Position numbers and translations under genes: made by a program. From assembly GCF_004366075.1 (NCBI RefSeq), contig NZ_SODU01000005.1, positions 124,001 to 188,000 of the forward strand: a stretch of DNA of 64,000 nucleotides, given 5' to 3'. Below, piece after piece: positions 25,424 through 33,806 of this stretch. Each line of letters begins with the position of its first letter. The stretch's first letter is position 1. Below the pieces are notes generated by a model. It did not search any database. It was not told the origin of the DNA and saw only the letters and a program-made list of their open reading frames with translations. The DNA is from Kribbella pratensis. GTDB taxonomy: Bacteria > Actinomycetota > Actinomycetes > Propionibacteriales > Kribbellaceae.

Positions 25424-27670
25424 TCACGTTTTCTCCAGGTACTCGGTGGTCTCGGACTGCAAGGCGTTTCGGACGATTGCGAGGAGTTCCGGGAACTCGG
25501 ACAGGGCGGGGTCCACGCCGACGATCCTGGTGGCCTCGTGCCGGGCCGCGAGGATGATGTCCTCGTCCCGCAGCACGCTGAGCAGTTTGAGGCTGCTGCG
25601 CCGCCCGGACTGCGCGACACCGAGCACGTCGCCCTCGCGGCGGGTCTCCAGGTCGATCCGCGACAGCTCGAACCCGTCGGTCGTCGACGCGACCGCGTCC
25701 AGTCGCCCGTACGACTTCGATCCCGCCCACAGGTCCGTGACCAGCAGGCACAGCCCCGGGACCTTGCCCCGCCCGACCCGGCCGCGCAGCTGGTGCAGCT
25801 GCGAGATGCCGAACCGGTCGGCGTCCATGATCACCATCGTCGAGGCGTTCGGTACGTCGACCCCGACCTCGATGACCGTGGTCGCGATCAGTACGTCGAT
25901 GTCCCCGGCCGCGAACCGGGACATCACCGCGTCCTTCTCCTCGGCCGGCAGCCGCCCGTGCAGGATCTCGACGCGCAGGTCGTGCAAGATCTCCGCGAGC
26001 GCCTCGGAGACCTGCATCACCGAGATCGGCGGGCGGGCCTGCTTCTTGCCGCCTTCGTCGGTGTCGAGGAGCTCGCCTTCCTCGTCCTTCGCGTTCTTGA
26101 CGTCGTCCCCGATCCGCGGGCAGACGACGTACGCCTGGTGGCCCTTGCCGACCTCCTCGCGGACGCGCGCCCAGGCCCGCTGCAGCCAGTCCGGCCGCTC
26201 CTTGGCGGGCACCACGGACGACTGGATCGGCGATCGCCCGGCCGGCAGCTGGGTGAGCGTCGACACCGCGAGGTCGCCGAACACCGTCATCGCCACGGTC
26301 CGTGGGATCGGTGTCGCGGTCATCACCAGCACGTGCGGCGTGTTCTCGCCGGACTTCGCGCTCAGCGCGGCCCGCTGCTCGACCCCGAACCGGTGCTGCT
26401 CGTCGACCACCACGAGCCCGAGATCCGCGAACTGGACCTTGTCCTCGAGCAGCGCATGCGTTCCGACGACGATCCCGGCGGCACCACTGGCCGCGTCGAG
26501 CATCGCCGTACGGCGGGATGCGGCGTTCAGCGAACCGGTCAGCAGACCGATCTTGGTGGCATGTTCCGCGCCGCCGAGCATGCCCTGCTCGGCCAGGTCG
26601 CCGAGCATCTTGGTGAGCGTCTTGTGGTGCTGGACGGCCAGCACCTCGGTCGGCGCGAGCAGCGCGGCCTGACCGCCGTTGTCGACCACGGACAACATCG
26701 CCCGCAGCGCGACCACGGTCTTGCCGGAGCCGACCTCGCCTTGCAGCAGCCGGTGCATCGGGTGTGGCCGGGCTAGGTCGGCGAAGATCTCCTCCCCCAC
26801 CTCGGCCTGGCCCTCGGTCAGCTCGAACGGCAGCCGCTGGTCGAAGTCGTCGAGGAGCCCACCGGCCTGCCGCGGCCGCGGTACGGCGCTCTGCGCGTCC
26901 ATCACCGCGCGGCGCTGGGCGAGGATCGTCTGCATCACCAGCGCTTCCTCGAACCGGAACCGCTGCTGCGCGTCGTGGATGTCCTTCTCGGTGTCCGGAA
27001 GATGCACCTTCTGCAGGGCTTCCCGGAGGCCGAGCAGCTTCTCGTTGCGCAGGACCAGGTCCGGGACCGGGTCGTCGACGCGGTCGTCGAGGCTGTCCAG
27101 GACGATCTTGACGGACCGCTCGATCGTTGCGGTGGGCAACTTCGACGTGGCCGGGTAGATCGGGCGGAACGGCCGGGCCCGGCGTTCGATCTCGGCCTCG
27201 GTGAGGTCTTCCTCGTCCAGCACCTCGGTGCCGGGATTCTTCAGCTGCATGGTGGTGCGGAACATCGTCACCTCGCCCCAGAACAGGGCAGCGGTGCCGG
27301 GCGTCAGCTTCGTCAGCAGCCAGGGCTGGTTGAAGAACGCCAGCTCGATGTCGTTGCGGCCGTCGGTGACCACGACCTTGGTGATCGTCCGCTGCTTGCG
27401 GAACCTCTGGACCTGGTCGGGCTTGATCTCGATCTTGCTGTCCAGCGCGCGAGCCGTGACCTTCTTGACCCGGCCGTTGACAGTCGCCTGGTCGCCGACC
27501 TCCAGTTCGTCGAACGGGGTCAGCTCGCCCTTCTTCAGGTACCGCCGCGGGTAGTGCCGCAGCAGCTCGCCGACGGTCTCGATCTCGAGCACGTCCGCGA
27601 AGGTCTTGGCCGTCTTCGCCCCGAGGAAGTCCCGGAGCTTGCGGTCCATGTCGCCCGTACTGTTCAACAC
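25424..27670 (-). CDS. recG: ATP-dependent DNA helicase RecG
   Basis: A 748-residue branched-DNA helicase that regresses stalled forks and remodels Holliday junctions. The N-terminal wedge/OB domain (about 50-200) includes ELLRHYPRRYLKKG. Helicase motifs follow: LLQGEVGSGKTVVALRAM (I), LAPTEVLAVQHH (Ia), VVVDEQHRFGVEQRAAL (II, DEQH, specific for RecG), VMTATPIPRTVAMT (III) and LRGRVGRGKVPGLCLL (VI). The GTG at 27670 follows the DAK2 gene by 2 bp and has a GGTGG ribosome site; ATG 27649 is a weaker alternative. Confidence 0.94.
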   Translation of the reverse strand: MLNSTGDMDRKLRDFLGAKTAKTFADVLEIETVGELLRHYPRRYLKKGELTPFDELEVGDQATVNGRVKKVTARALDSKIEIKPDQVQRFRKQRTITKVVVTDGRNDIELAFFNQPWLLTKLTPGTAALFWGEVTMFRTTMQLKNPGTEVLDEEDLTEAEIERRARPFRPIYPATSKLPTATIERSVKIVLDSLDDRVDDPVPDLVLRNEKLLGLREALQKVHLPDTEKDIHDAQQRFRFEEALVMQTILAQRRAVMDAQSAVPRPRQAGGLLDDFDQRLPFELTEGQAEVGEEIFADLARPHPMHRLLQGEVGSGKTVVALRAMLSVVDNGGQAALLAPTEVLAVQHHKTLTKMLGDLAEQGMLGGAEHATKIGLLTGSLNAASRRTAMLDAASGAAGIVVGTHALLEDKVQFADLGLVVVDEQHRFGVEQRAALSAKSGENTPHVLVMTATPIPRTVAMTVFGDLAVSTLTQLPAGRSPIQSSVVPAKERPDWLQRAWARVREEVGKGHQAYVVCPRIGDDVKNAKDEEGELLDTDEGGKKQARPPISVMQVSEALAEILHDLRVEILHGRLPAEEKDAVMSRFAAGDIDVLIATTVIEVGVDVPNASTMVIMDADRFGISQLHQLRGRVGRGKVPGLCLLVTDLWAGSKSYGRLDAVASTTDGFELSRIDLETRREGDVLGVAQSGRRSSLKLLSVLRDEDIILAARHEATRIVGVDPALSEFPELLAIVRNALQSETTEYLEKT

Positions 27671-27672
27671 CG

Positions 27673-29286
27673 CTATTCCACCCCGATCAGCAACGGGTAC
27701 CTGTCCTGTCCTCCGTCGTACACCACGACATCGACATCTTTGCGTTGCCGACGTACGTGCCGCTCCACAGCCTCGGCCAGGGCGGGGTCGGCGTCGCGGC
27801 CGGTGACGATCGTGAGCAGCTCGCCACCGCCGCCGAGCAACCGGTCGACGACCGCCAGCGCCGCCTCCTCCAGGTCGGCGGTGATCAGCGCGAAGTCGCC
27901 GTCGACGACGCCGAGCGCGTCGCCGATCCGGCACCGGCCGGCCATCGTCCAGGCATCCTTGACCGCGATCGTGACGGCGCCGTGCCGGGTCTGCCCCGCA
28001 GCCGCCGAGAGGTGTACGACGTCGTCGTCGAAGCTGCGGTCCGGGTCGTGGACGGCGATCGCCGCGAGGCCCTGGACCTGGGCGCGGGTCGGGATCACGG
28101 CGACCCGGATCCCGTCCTGGCGGGCGGCGGTGGCGGCGGCCTCGGCGACCGCGATCGAGTCCTGGTCGTTGGGCAGGATCACGATCTCCGGCGCCTGGGA
28201 CTGCTCGATCGCCTGGAGCAGCTCGCCGGTGGAGCAGCGGCGGCCGGGAGCGCCGCGGATGATCCGGGCGCCCGCCTCGGCGAACAGCTCGGCGAGGCCT
28301 TCGCCGGCGACGACCGCGATCACCGCGCGTCCGGGGGCGGGCTCGTGGTGGTGCGCCTGGTCGTCGAAGTGGGTGACGCGGATCCGGTGCGGGCGGCCGA
28401 TGTCGATGCCCTGCTCGATCGCGGCGCCGACGTCGTCGGTGTGGACGTGGACGTTCCAGAGCCCGTCACCGCCGACCACGACCACGGAGTCGCCGAGCGC
28501 GGCCAGGGTCTGCCGGAAGTCGCCGATCTTGTCGTCGAGCGCGTCGAGCAGGTACATCACCTCGTACGCGGGCCCGTCCTGGCTCTCGGCGCTCTCGCCC
28601 TGCGGTTCGACCCTGGCCGGTACGTCGACGCGCACGTGCTGCCCAGTGAGTACCGATTCCATCGCGCCCAGGATCACGACGAGGCCTGCTCCTCCGGCGT
28701 CGACGACCCCCGCATGCCGCAGTACGTCGAGCTGTTCCGTCGTCTTGGTGAGGGCCTGGCGGGCGGAGGCGACCGCGGCGAGGCAGACGTCGGCGAGGGT
28801 CTTGCCGTCGTTGGCGGCGGTCATCGCGCCGGTGGCGGCGGCGCGGGCGACGGTGAGCATCGTGCCTTCGACGGGTTGCGCGACGGCCCCGTACGCGGCG
28901 TCGGCGGCGAACTTGAGCGCGTCGGCGAAGGCGGCGGCCTCGCTCATCTGTGGATCGGCCAGGACGCCGTCCGTCTGGTGGTGCGGGAGGTTCTCGTCGA
29001 GGCGGAGGCCGCAGGCACGGATCAGCTGGGAGGTGATCACGCCGGAGTTGCCGCGAGCGCCGAGCAGGGCACCGCGGCCGAAGGCCTGGATCGCCTCGGT
29101 GAAGGTCAGTTCGCCCTTGGGCAGCGCCTCGCAGGCAGCTTCCCAGGTCAGGTAGAGGTTGGTGCCGGTGTCGCCGTCCGGCACCGGGTACACGTTCAGC
29201 TCGTCGATCTCGGTCCGGGCGCGGGCCAGATCGGCCAGTGCCGTCCGGGCCCAGGCCCGCAGCACGTCAACGGTCAATTCCTCCAC
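27673..29286 (-). CDS. DAK2-domain protein (FakA/YloV-like kinase)
   Basis: A 537-residue protein. The N-terminal DAK2 (DhaL-like) ATP-binding domain (about 8-205) has NVYPVPDGDTGTNLYLT (Mg-ATP DGDTGTN loop) and GARGNSGVITSQL. The middle part and a C-terminal DegV-like region follow (VVVGGDGLWNVHVHTDD, DGGQDRYPLLIGVE). In Firmicutes FakA phosphorylates exogenous fatty acids held by FakB/DegV; no FakB is nearby, so the partner is unknown. The position directly before recG is conserved across actinobacteria. Confidence 0.85.
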   Translation of the reverse strand: MEELTVDVLRAWARTALADLARARTEIDELNVYPVPDGDTGTNLYLTWEAACEALPKGELTFTEAIQAFGRGALLGARGNSGVITSQLIRACGLRLDENLPHHQTDGVLADPQMSEAAAFADALKFAADAAYGAVAQPVEGTMLTVARAAATGAMTAANDGKTLADVCLAAVASARQALTKTTEQLDVLRHAGVVDAGGAGLVVILGAMESVLTGQHVRVDVPARVEPQGESAESQDGPAYEVMYLLDALDDKIGDFRQTLAALGDSVVVVGGDGLWNVHVHTDDVGAAIEQGIDIGRPHRIRVTHFDDQAHHHEPAPGRAVIAVVAGEGLAELFAEAGARIIRGAPGRRCSTGELLQAIEQSQAPEIVILPNDQDSIAVAEAAATAARQDGIRVAVIPTRAQVQGLAAIAVHDPDRSFDDDVVHLSAAAGQTRHGAVTIAVKDAWTMAGRCRIGDALGVVDGDFALITADLEEAALAVVDRLLGGGGELLTIVTGRDADPALAEAVERHVRRQRKDVDVVVYDGGQDRYPLLIGVE

Positions 29287-29414
29287 GCCCGGAAGGCTAA
29301 CGCGTACCGAAGGACAGGAGGTGGTCCCCTCCGGTGCTCGTGTTGCGCGGTTCGCCAGGCGTGGACCGGCCTATACGTACCCGACTACGTCCTGTTGTTC
29401 GGTACGGTTCCCGG

Positions 29415-30434
29415 GTGAGCGGCGGCAGGAGTGTGTTGTTCTCGGCCGCGGCCGACAGTTACGAGTTGGCTGTGCGGGAGATCCGGGGCGAGTTCGGGCG
29501 GGACGTGCGGGTCCAGCGGGTCGGCGCGGAGCTGGGACGGGTCGACGGGCCCCCAGGGCTCACAGTGGAGGCATTCGCGGCGGCGTGTGATGCGGGACGG
29601 ATCATGTTCGTCCGGCATCTGACGGTGGAGATCGCCAGCTTCGAGGAGCTGCCGCCGGAGTACGAGCTGGCCGAGGTGGTGCTGGGCGAGCTGCCCGAGT
29701 ACCCGAAGGCACTCGCCGTACAGGCCTGGACCGATGCGGCCGGCACCGGCGGGTCGTACTACCACCGCCTGGAGGAGGCCCTGACCGGCCGCGGGGTCGC
29801 CGTCACGCGTTCCGGGCAGGAGTACGTCGTCTCGTGCTTCGCGGGGCGGAAGGCGGTGTTGCTGGGGCTGAACCGGCTCGCGGACAGCCTATCGGACTGG
29901 CCCGGCGGGCGGATGCGGCTGGCTCGTGGTGACGAGCGGGTATCGCGGTCGGAGTTCAAGCTGGAAGAGGCGATCGCGACCTTCGGGCTGGAGCTGCCGC
30001 GGGGCGGGAAAGCAGTCGACCTCGGCGCCTCACCGGGCGGATGGACGCGGATCCTGCGGCAGCACGGGCAGGAGGTGTGGTCGGTCGACCCCGGTTCGCT
30101 GGATCCGCGCCTGCGCGGTGATCGCCGGATCCATCACGAGCCCACGACGGCGGGCCGGTTCTTCGCCGCGAACCGGGTCCGCTTCGACGTGGCCGTGAAC
30201 GACATGCGGATGGACCAGGTGACGAGCGCCCGGATGATGCTGGACGCGGCGGCGCACCTACGGCGCGGCGGTCTCGCGATCGTGACCCTGAAGGGCGGCG
30301 GCAAGAACCCGCTGGACGGCGCCCGCCGCGGCATCGACATCCTCCGCGAGCAGTACGACGTACTCCACGCCCGGCAACTCCACCACAACCGCAACGAGAT
30401 AACCGTGGTCGCGAGGCAGAGGTCCCGCGAGTAG
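29415..30434 (+). CDS. FtsJ/RlmM-like SAM-dependent RNA methyltransferase
   Basis: A protein of about 339 residues. The N-terminal part is THUMP/ferredoxin-like (SYELAVREIRGEFGRDVRVQ). The Rossmann SAM domain carries the FtsJ signature: SEFKLEEAI (first catalytic Lys), AVDLGASPGGWTRILRQHGQEVWSVDP (SAM loop), VAVNDMRMD (Asp) and VTLKGGGKN (second Lys). The K-D-K set suggests 2'-O-methylation of rRNA, as for RlmM; the target is not shown. The start is uncertain, with GTG 29415 or GTG 29431 possible. Its last codons form the left arm of the palindromic element at 30418-30577. Confidence 0.82.
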   Translation: MSGGRSVLFSAAADSYELAVREIRGEFGRDVRVQRVGAELGRVDGPPGLTVEAFAAACDAGRIMFVRHLTVEIASFEELPPEYELAEVVLGELPEYPKALAVQAWTDAAGTGGSYYHRLEEALTGRGVAVTRSGQEYVVSCFAGRKAVLLGLNRLADSLSDWPGGRMRLARGDERVSRSEFKLEEAIATFGLELPRGGKAVDLGASPGGWTRILRQHGQEVWSVDPGSLDPRLRGDRRIHHEPTTAGRFFAANRVRFDVAVNDMRMDQVTSARMMLDAAAHLRRGGLAIVTLKGGGKNPLDGARRGIDILREQYDVLHARQLHHNRNEITVVARQRSRE

Positions 30435-30577
30435 GTGGCGCCGTCGCGAGCGTCGTCCCGCGGAGTGCTGGGCAAGGCGGAGGAGGGAGGCAGGACGGAG
30501 TCCTGTCGACCGACGACAACGCCGCCCAGTGCCCGCGGGGCGGCGCGCAGCAGGCGCCACCTACTCGCGGGACCTCT
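30418..30577. repeat. Palindromic element A (160 bp, 25-bp perfect arms)
   Basis: The left arm 30418-30442 and right arm 30553-30577 are perfect 25-bp inverted copies of form AGAGG-N15-GCGCC. The 110-bp interior starts GTCGCGAGC, has CGGAGTGC 9 nt later, and ends with GTGCCCGC and GCGCAGCA, so an imperfect inner stem continues the palindrome. It also contains a CAGGAC-GGA-GTCCTG hairpin. The same skeleton with different arms recurs at 44668-44832. The left arm includes the stop codon of the FtsJ-like gene. No transposase frame or target duplication was seen. Confidence 0.75.
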
Positions 30578-30585
30578 CAACACGA

Positions 30586-30617
30586 ATAGGCGCCCGGGGT
30601 GAGACCCGGGCGCCTAT
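30586..30617. terminator. Strong terminator hairpin after rpmB
   Basis: ATAGGCGCCCGGG pairs perfectly with CCCGGGCGCCTAT across a 6-nt GTGAGA loop (13-bp stem), 33 bp past the rpmB stop in its direction of transcription and also 3' of the converging FtsJ-like gene. It probably acts in both directions. Confidence 0.75.
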
Positions 30618-30650
30618 CGGAAGGCCCTACACGGAGTGAAAGCTGAGGGA

Positions 30651-30872
30651 TCAGCCGACGACGCGCTGGACCTTGCCGGCCTTGATGCAGGAGGTGCACA
30701 CCTTCATCTTGGTGGGCGTGCCCTTGATGATGGCGCGGACCGGCTGGATGTTGGGGTTGAACCGGCGGGGCGTACGAGCCTTGACCCGCCGGATCATCGC
30801 GCCCTTACCCAGACGGGCAACGCTGTTGCCGAACGTCGGCTGCTTGCCGCAGACATCGCACTTCTTAGACAT
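30651..30872 (-). CDS. rpmB: 50S ribosomal protein L28 (zinc-type)
   Basis: A 73-residue ribosomal protein with two CxxC pairs (CDVCGKQPTFGN near the N-terminus, VCTSCIKAGKV near the C-terminus) and the RRFNPNIQPVRA core of L28. It binds 23S rRNA near the E site. It is a monocistronic gene with a strong terminator on the 3' side. In most actinobacteria rpmB lies directly between thiD and the DAK2 gene; here the FtsJ-like gene is on one side and the carbohydrate block on the other. Confidence 0.95.
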   Translation of the reverse strand: MSKKCDVCGKQPTFGNSVARLGKGAMIRRVKARTPRRFNPNIQPVRAIIKGTPTKMKVCTSCIKAGKVQRVVG

Positions 30873-30945
30873 GATTCTCCGTGTTCAGGGTCGTGACACC
30901 GACAGACCATGTTACATGTGTGTCAGCGCCCCGCCAATTCGGCTG

Positions 30946-32934
30946 TCAGGCAGTGAGGTAGGCCACTTCGTCGTCCGTCAACGTGACCGAAAGACCAGGT
31001 GTTGAGGTCCTGGTCTCGCTGACGTGCCGCGGCCCGATCAGCGGGAACACCGGGTACGGCTGGTGCAGCAACCAGGCCAGCGCGATCGCTGTCGGCTCGA
31101 CTCCCTTGGCGGCCGCCAGCTCCCGTGCCCGGTCGAGCCTACGGAAGTTCTCGTCGGAGTAGAAACAGCGCACGAGCTCCTGGTCCGAGGTGTCCTCCGG
31201 CTTGGCCCGTCCGGTGAAGAACCCGCGCGCCTGGCTCGACCACGGGAACAGTGCGACCTGCCGCTCGCGCAGCCACTTCTGCGACTCGTCGTCGGCCACG
31301 TGCCGGCAGCCGGCCCACGGTACGTCGTAGGCCCGCGCGAGGCTGAGGTGGTTGCTCAGCAGCGTGAACGGCTGCTTGCTGTTCGCCTCGGCGTACGCGT
31401 TGGCCTCGTCGAAGCGCGCGGTCGACCAGTTGGAGCCGCCGAACGCCTTGATCCGGCCGGCCTTGAAGTGCTCGTCGAGGACGTCGACGAACTCCGAGAC
31501 CGGGATGTCCTCGTTGTCGCGGTGCATGAAGTACAGGTCGACGTGGTCGGTCTGCAGCCGTTCGAGGCTCTCGTGCAGTTGCCGGGTGATCGACTCGGGG
31601 TCGCAGTACGGCGTGTGCGCGCCCTTGCCGATCACGACCAGGTCGTCCCGGTTGCCCCGCGACTTCATCCACTGCCCGAGCAGCTTCTCGCCGCGGCCGC
31701 CGCCGTAGATGTACGCCGTGTCGAACGTCGTACCGCCACGCTCGACGAAGTCGTCGAAGATCACCGCGGCGTGCGGCAGCGTCTGCTGGTTGTCGACGCC
31801 CATGACGAGCCGGGAGACCTGCTTGTCGACGCCCGGCACCTTGCCGTACGTCATCGGGGCGTCGTCGCGCCGGGTCAGCGGCCGTCCGGTCGCGGTCGGG
31901 ATGATCGCGTCGTCCCGCTCGCTCGCGTACTGCTGTCCGATCGCGGCCCGCCACTGGTCCTGGACCGTGAGGTTCCCGAGGGTGTCGGCCCAGGTCATCT
32001 CCGGCGCCTGCTTGGCCCCGGACTGGATCGCGGCCTGCACGGCCTCGGCCTCCGCGGTGTAGATCAGCGCCGGCTCCGCGGAGATGTCCCGCGGCTCCTC
32101 CCCCACCCGGTGCAGGGTGACGTGGGTCGGCTTGCCGTCGCCGCCGAACCACGGGTCCTCGACGACGAGGTATCCCTCGCTGCCGAAGATCCGGACCTGG
32201 TTCTGGTCGGCGAGCCGTACGCCGGTGCTCACCTGGGCGGTGACGCCGCCGTCGAAGAACAGTGTCGCCACGGTCCATTCGTCGGCGCCGGTCTCACCGA
32301 CGTGCCCGACCGCGCTGACGGCGGCCGGGTCGGCGTACGGCTGCCCGGTGGCCGCGCCGGCGATCAGGCGGGCCATCGACACCGGGTACCCACCGACGTC
32401 GAGGATGCCGCCGCCGGCCAGGTCGTCGGCGAAGATCCGGCTCTCCGGCCGGTACCCGGCGGCGAACGCGAACGTGGCCTGGATCTGGTGGACGGTGCCG
32501 ATCTCGCCGTCGCGGACCAGCTGGGCGATCAGCTTGGTCTGCGGCAGGCACCGGTACATGTACGCCTCCATCAGGAAGACGTCGTTGCGTACGGCGGCCT
32601 CGATCATCGCCTCGGCCCACGCGCGGTTGATCGCGAGCGGCTTCTCGCACAGCACGTGCTTGCCGGCCTCGGCCGCCTTGATCGCCCACTCGACGTGCAT
32701 CGGGTGCGGCGTGGCGATGTAGACGGCGTCGACGGTTGCGTCGGCGAGCAGGTCGTCGTACGAACCGTGCCGGTTGGCGATGTCCCACTTGTCGGCGAAG
32801 GTGTTCGCCGACTCGAGGGACCGGCTGCCGACGGCGACGACCTCGTTGGTCTTCGAGGTCGGCACCTGACTGGCGAACCGGGAAGCGATGTTGCCGGTGC
32901 CGATGATGCCCCAGCGGAGCGTGTGGTCAGTCAA
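30946..32934 (-). CDS. Gfo/Idh/MocA oxidoreductase fused to an aldo/keto reductase
   Basis: A 662-residue two-enzyme fusion. Residues 1 to about 330 form a Gfo/Idh/MocA dehydrogenase: GIIGTGNIASRFA (NAD(P) Rossmann loop), HVLCEKPLAIN (EKP motif), and a C-terminal beta sheet with GGGILDVGGYPVSMARL. Residues of about 345-662 form a complete aldo/keto reductase, with FDTAYIYGGGRGEKLLG (Asp/Tyr), IGKGAHTP (Lys) and DLYFMHRDN (His) supplying the AKR tetrad. Both active sites look intact, so the protein could interconvert sugar carbonyls in two steps. Last gene of the sugar-ABC operon, about 45 bp after the permease. Confidence 0.9.
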   Translation of the reverse strand: MTDHTLRWGIIGTGNIASRFASQVPTSKTNEVVAVGSRSLESANTFADKWDIANRHGSYDDLLADATVDAVYIATPHPMHVEWAIKAAEAGKHVLCEKPLAINRAWAEAMIEAAVRNDVFLMEAYMYRCLPQTKLIAQLVRDGEIGTVHQIQATFAFAAGYRPESRIFADDLAGGGILDVGGYPVSMARLIAGAATGQPYADPAAVSAVGHVGETGADEWTVATLFFDGGVTAQVSTGVRLADQNQVRIFGSEGYLVVEDPWFGGDGKPTHVTLHRVGEEPRDISAEPALIYTAEAEAVQAAIQSGAKQAPEMTWADTLGNLTVQDQWRAAIGQQYASERDDAIIPTATGRPLTRRDDAPMTYGKVPGVDKQVSRLVMGVDNQQTLPHAAVIFDDFVERGGTTFDTAYIYGGGRGEKLLGQWMKSRGNRDDLVVIGKGAHTPYCDPESITRQLHESLERLQTDHVDLYFMHRDNEDIPVSEFVDVLDEHFKAGRIKAFGGSNWSTARFDEANAYAEANSKQPFTLLSNHLSLARAYDVPWAGCRHVADDESQKWLRERQVALFPWSSQARGFFTGRAKPEDTSDQELVRCFYSDENFRRLDRARELAAAKGVEPTAIALAWLLHQPYPVFPLIGPRHVSETRTSTPGLSVTLTDDEVAYLTA

Positions 32935-32978
32935 AAGAAATCCCGTTGTGATTGTGGTTGCAGGTCAGAATTCCAGGG

Positions 32979-33806
32979 TCAGAATTTCATCGCCCCCGCG
33001 GCCAGGTCGGCGATGAAGGAGCGGGCGCCGATCAGGAAGACGCCGATCAGCGGGATGACGCTCATCAGCGCACCGGCCATCACCATCGAGTAGTCGGTGC
33101 CGTAGATGCCGTTCAGCTGGTCGAGAGCGACCTGGAGGGTGAGGCGGTTCGGGTCGGTCATCACGATCAACGGCCAGAGGTAGTCGTTCCAGACGTTGAT
33201 GAAGGTGAAGATGCCGAGGAAGGCCAGACCGGGCCGGAGCACCGGCAGGCCGACGGTGAGGTACTGCCGGAAGAATCCGGCGCCGTCGACCTTGGCGGCC
33301 GAGATGAGTTCGTCGGGGATGGCGCCCTTGGCGTACTGGCGCATCCAGAAGATCCCGAACGCGTTCGCCGCGCCCGGGATGATGAGGGCCTTCAGCGACC
33401 CGATCCAGCCGAACTCGGCCAGCGTCACGAACTGCGGCACCAGCGACAGCTGGGCCGGGATCATGAAGGTCGCCAGCAGCAGGCCGAACAGCAGGTTCCG
33501 GCCCGGGAACTCGTACTTCGCGAACGCGAACGCGGCGAGCGAGTCGAAGAACAGCACCAGGACCGTGACGCCGAGGGACGCGATCAGCGTGAGCAGCATC
33601 GAGCCGAAGAAGTCGATGTTGTCGAGCACCTTGCCCATGTTCTCGAACAGGTGCGAGCCGATCAGCAGCTTCGGCGGGTAGCTGAAGATGTCCGGGGTGG
33701 TGTTGGAGGCCATCACCACCATCCAGTAGAACGGGAACAGCGAGACCAGCACGCCGAACATCAGCACGATGTGACCGACGGCGGTGCGAATGCGCTCAAC
33801 GGACAT
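32979..33806 (-). CDS. Carbohydrate ABC transporter permease (MalG-type)
   Basis: A 275-residue inner-membrane permease with six predicted helices: FGVLVSLFPFYWMVVMA near the N-terminus, then others through IPLIGVFLIGARSFIAD. The EAA-type loop contacting the ATPase reads ELISAAKVDGAGFFRQYLTVGLPVLRPG. CUT1-family topology suggests uptake of a di- or oligosaccharide or a glycoside. ATG 33806 overlaps the upstream permease gene by 11 bp. No ABC ATPase is encoded here, so a shared MsiK-like ATPase is needed. Confidence 0.9.
   Translation of the reverse strand: MSVERIRTAVGHIVLMFGVLVSLFPFYWMVVMASNTTPDIFSYPPKLLIGSHLFENMGKVLDNIDFFGSMLLTLIASLGVTVLVLFFDSLAAFAFAKYEFPGRNLLFGLLLATFMIPAQLSLVPQFVTLAEFGWIGSLKALIIPGAANAFGIFWMRQYAKGAIPDELISAAKVDGAGFFRQYLTVGLPVLRPGLAFLGIFTFINVWNDYLWPLIVMTDPNRLTLQVALDQLNGIYGTDYSMVMAGALMSVIPLIGVFLIGARSFIADLAAGAMKF

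Noticed and set aside
30418..30577. Element A as a simple insertion sequence or MITE with a target duplication.
   Set aside because: No transposase frame and no flanking direct repeat was found, and the arms differ from those of the related element B, unlike normal terminal inverted repeats.
30873..30945. A sigma-70-like promoter for rpmB (TGACAC and TAACAT on the minus strand).
   Set aside because: The spacing between the hexamers is far too short for a standard promoter.
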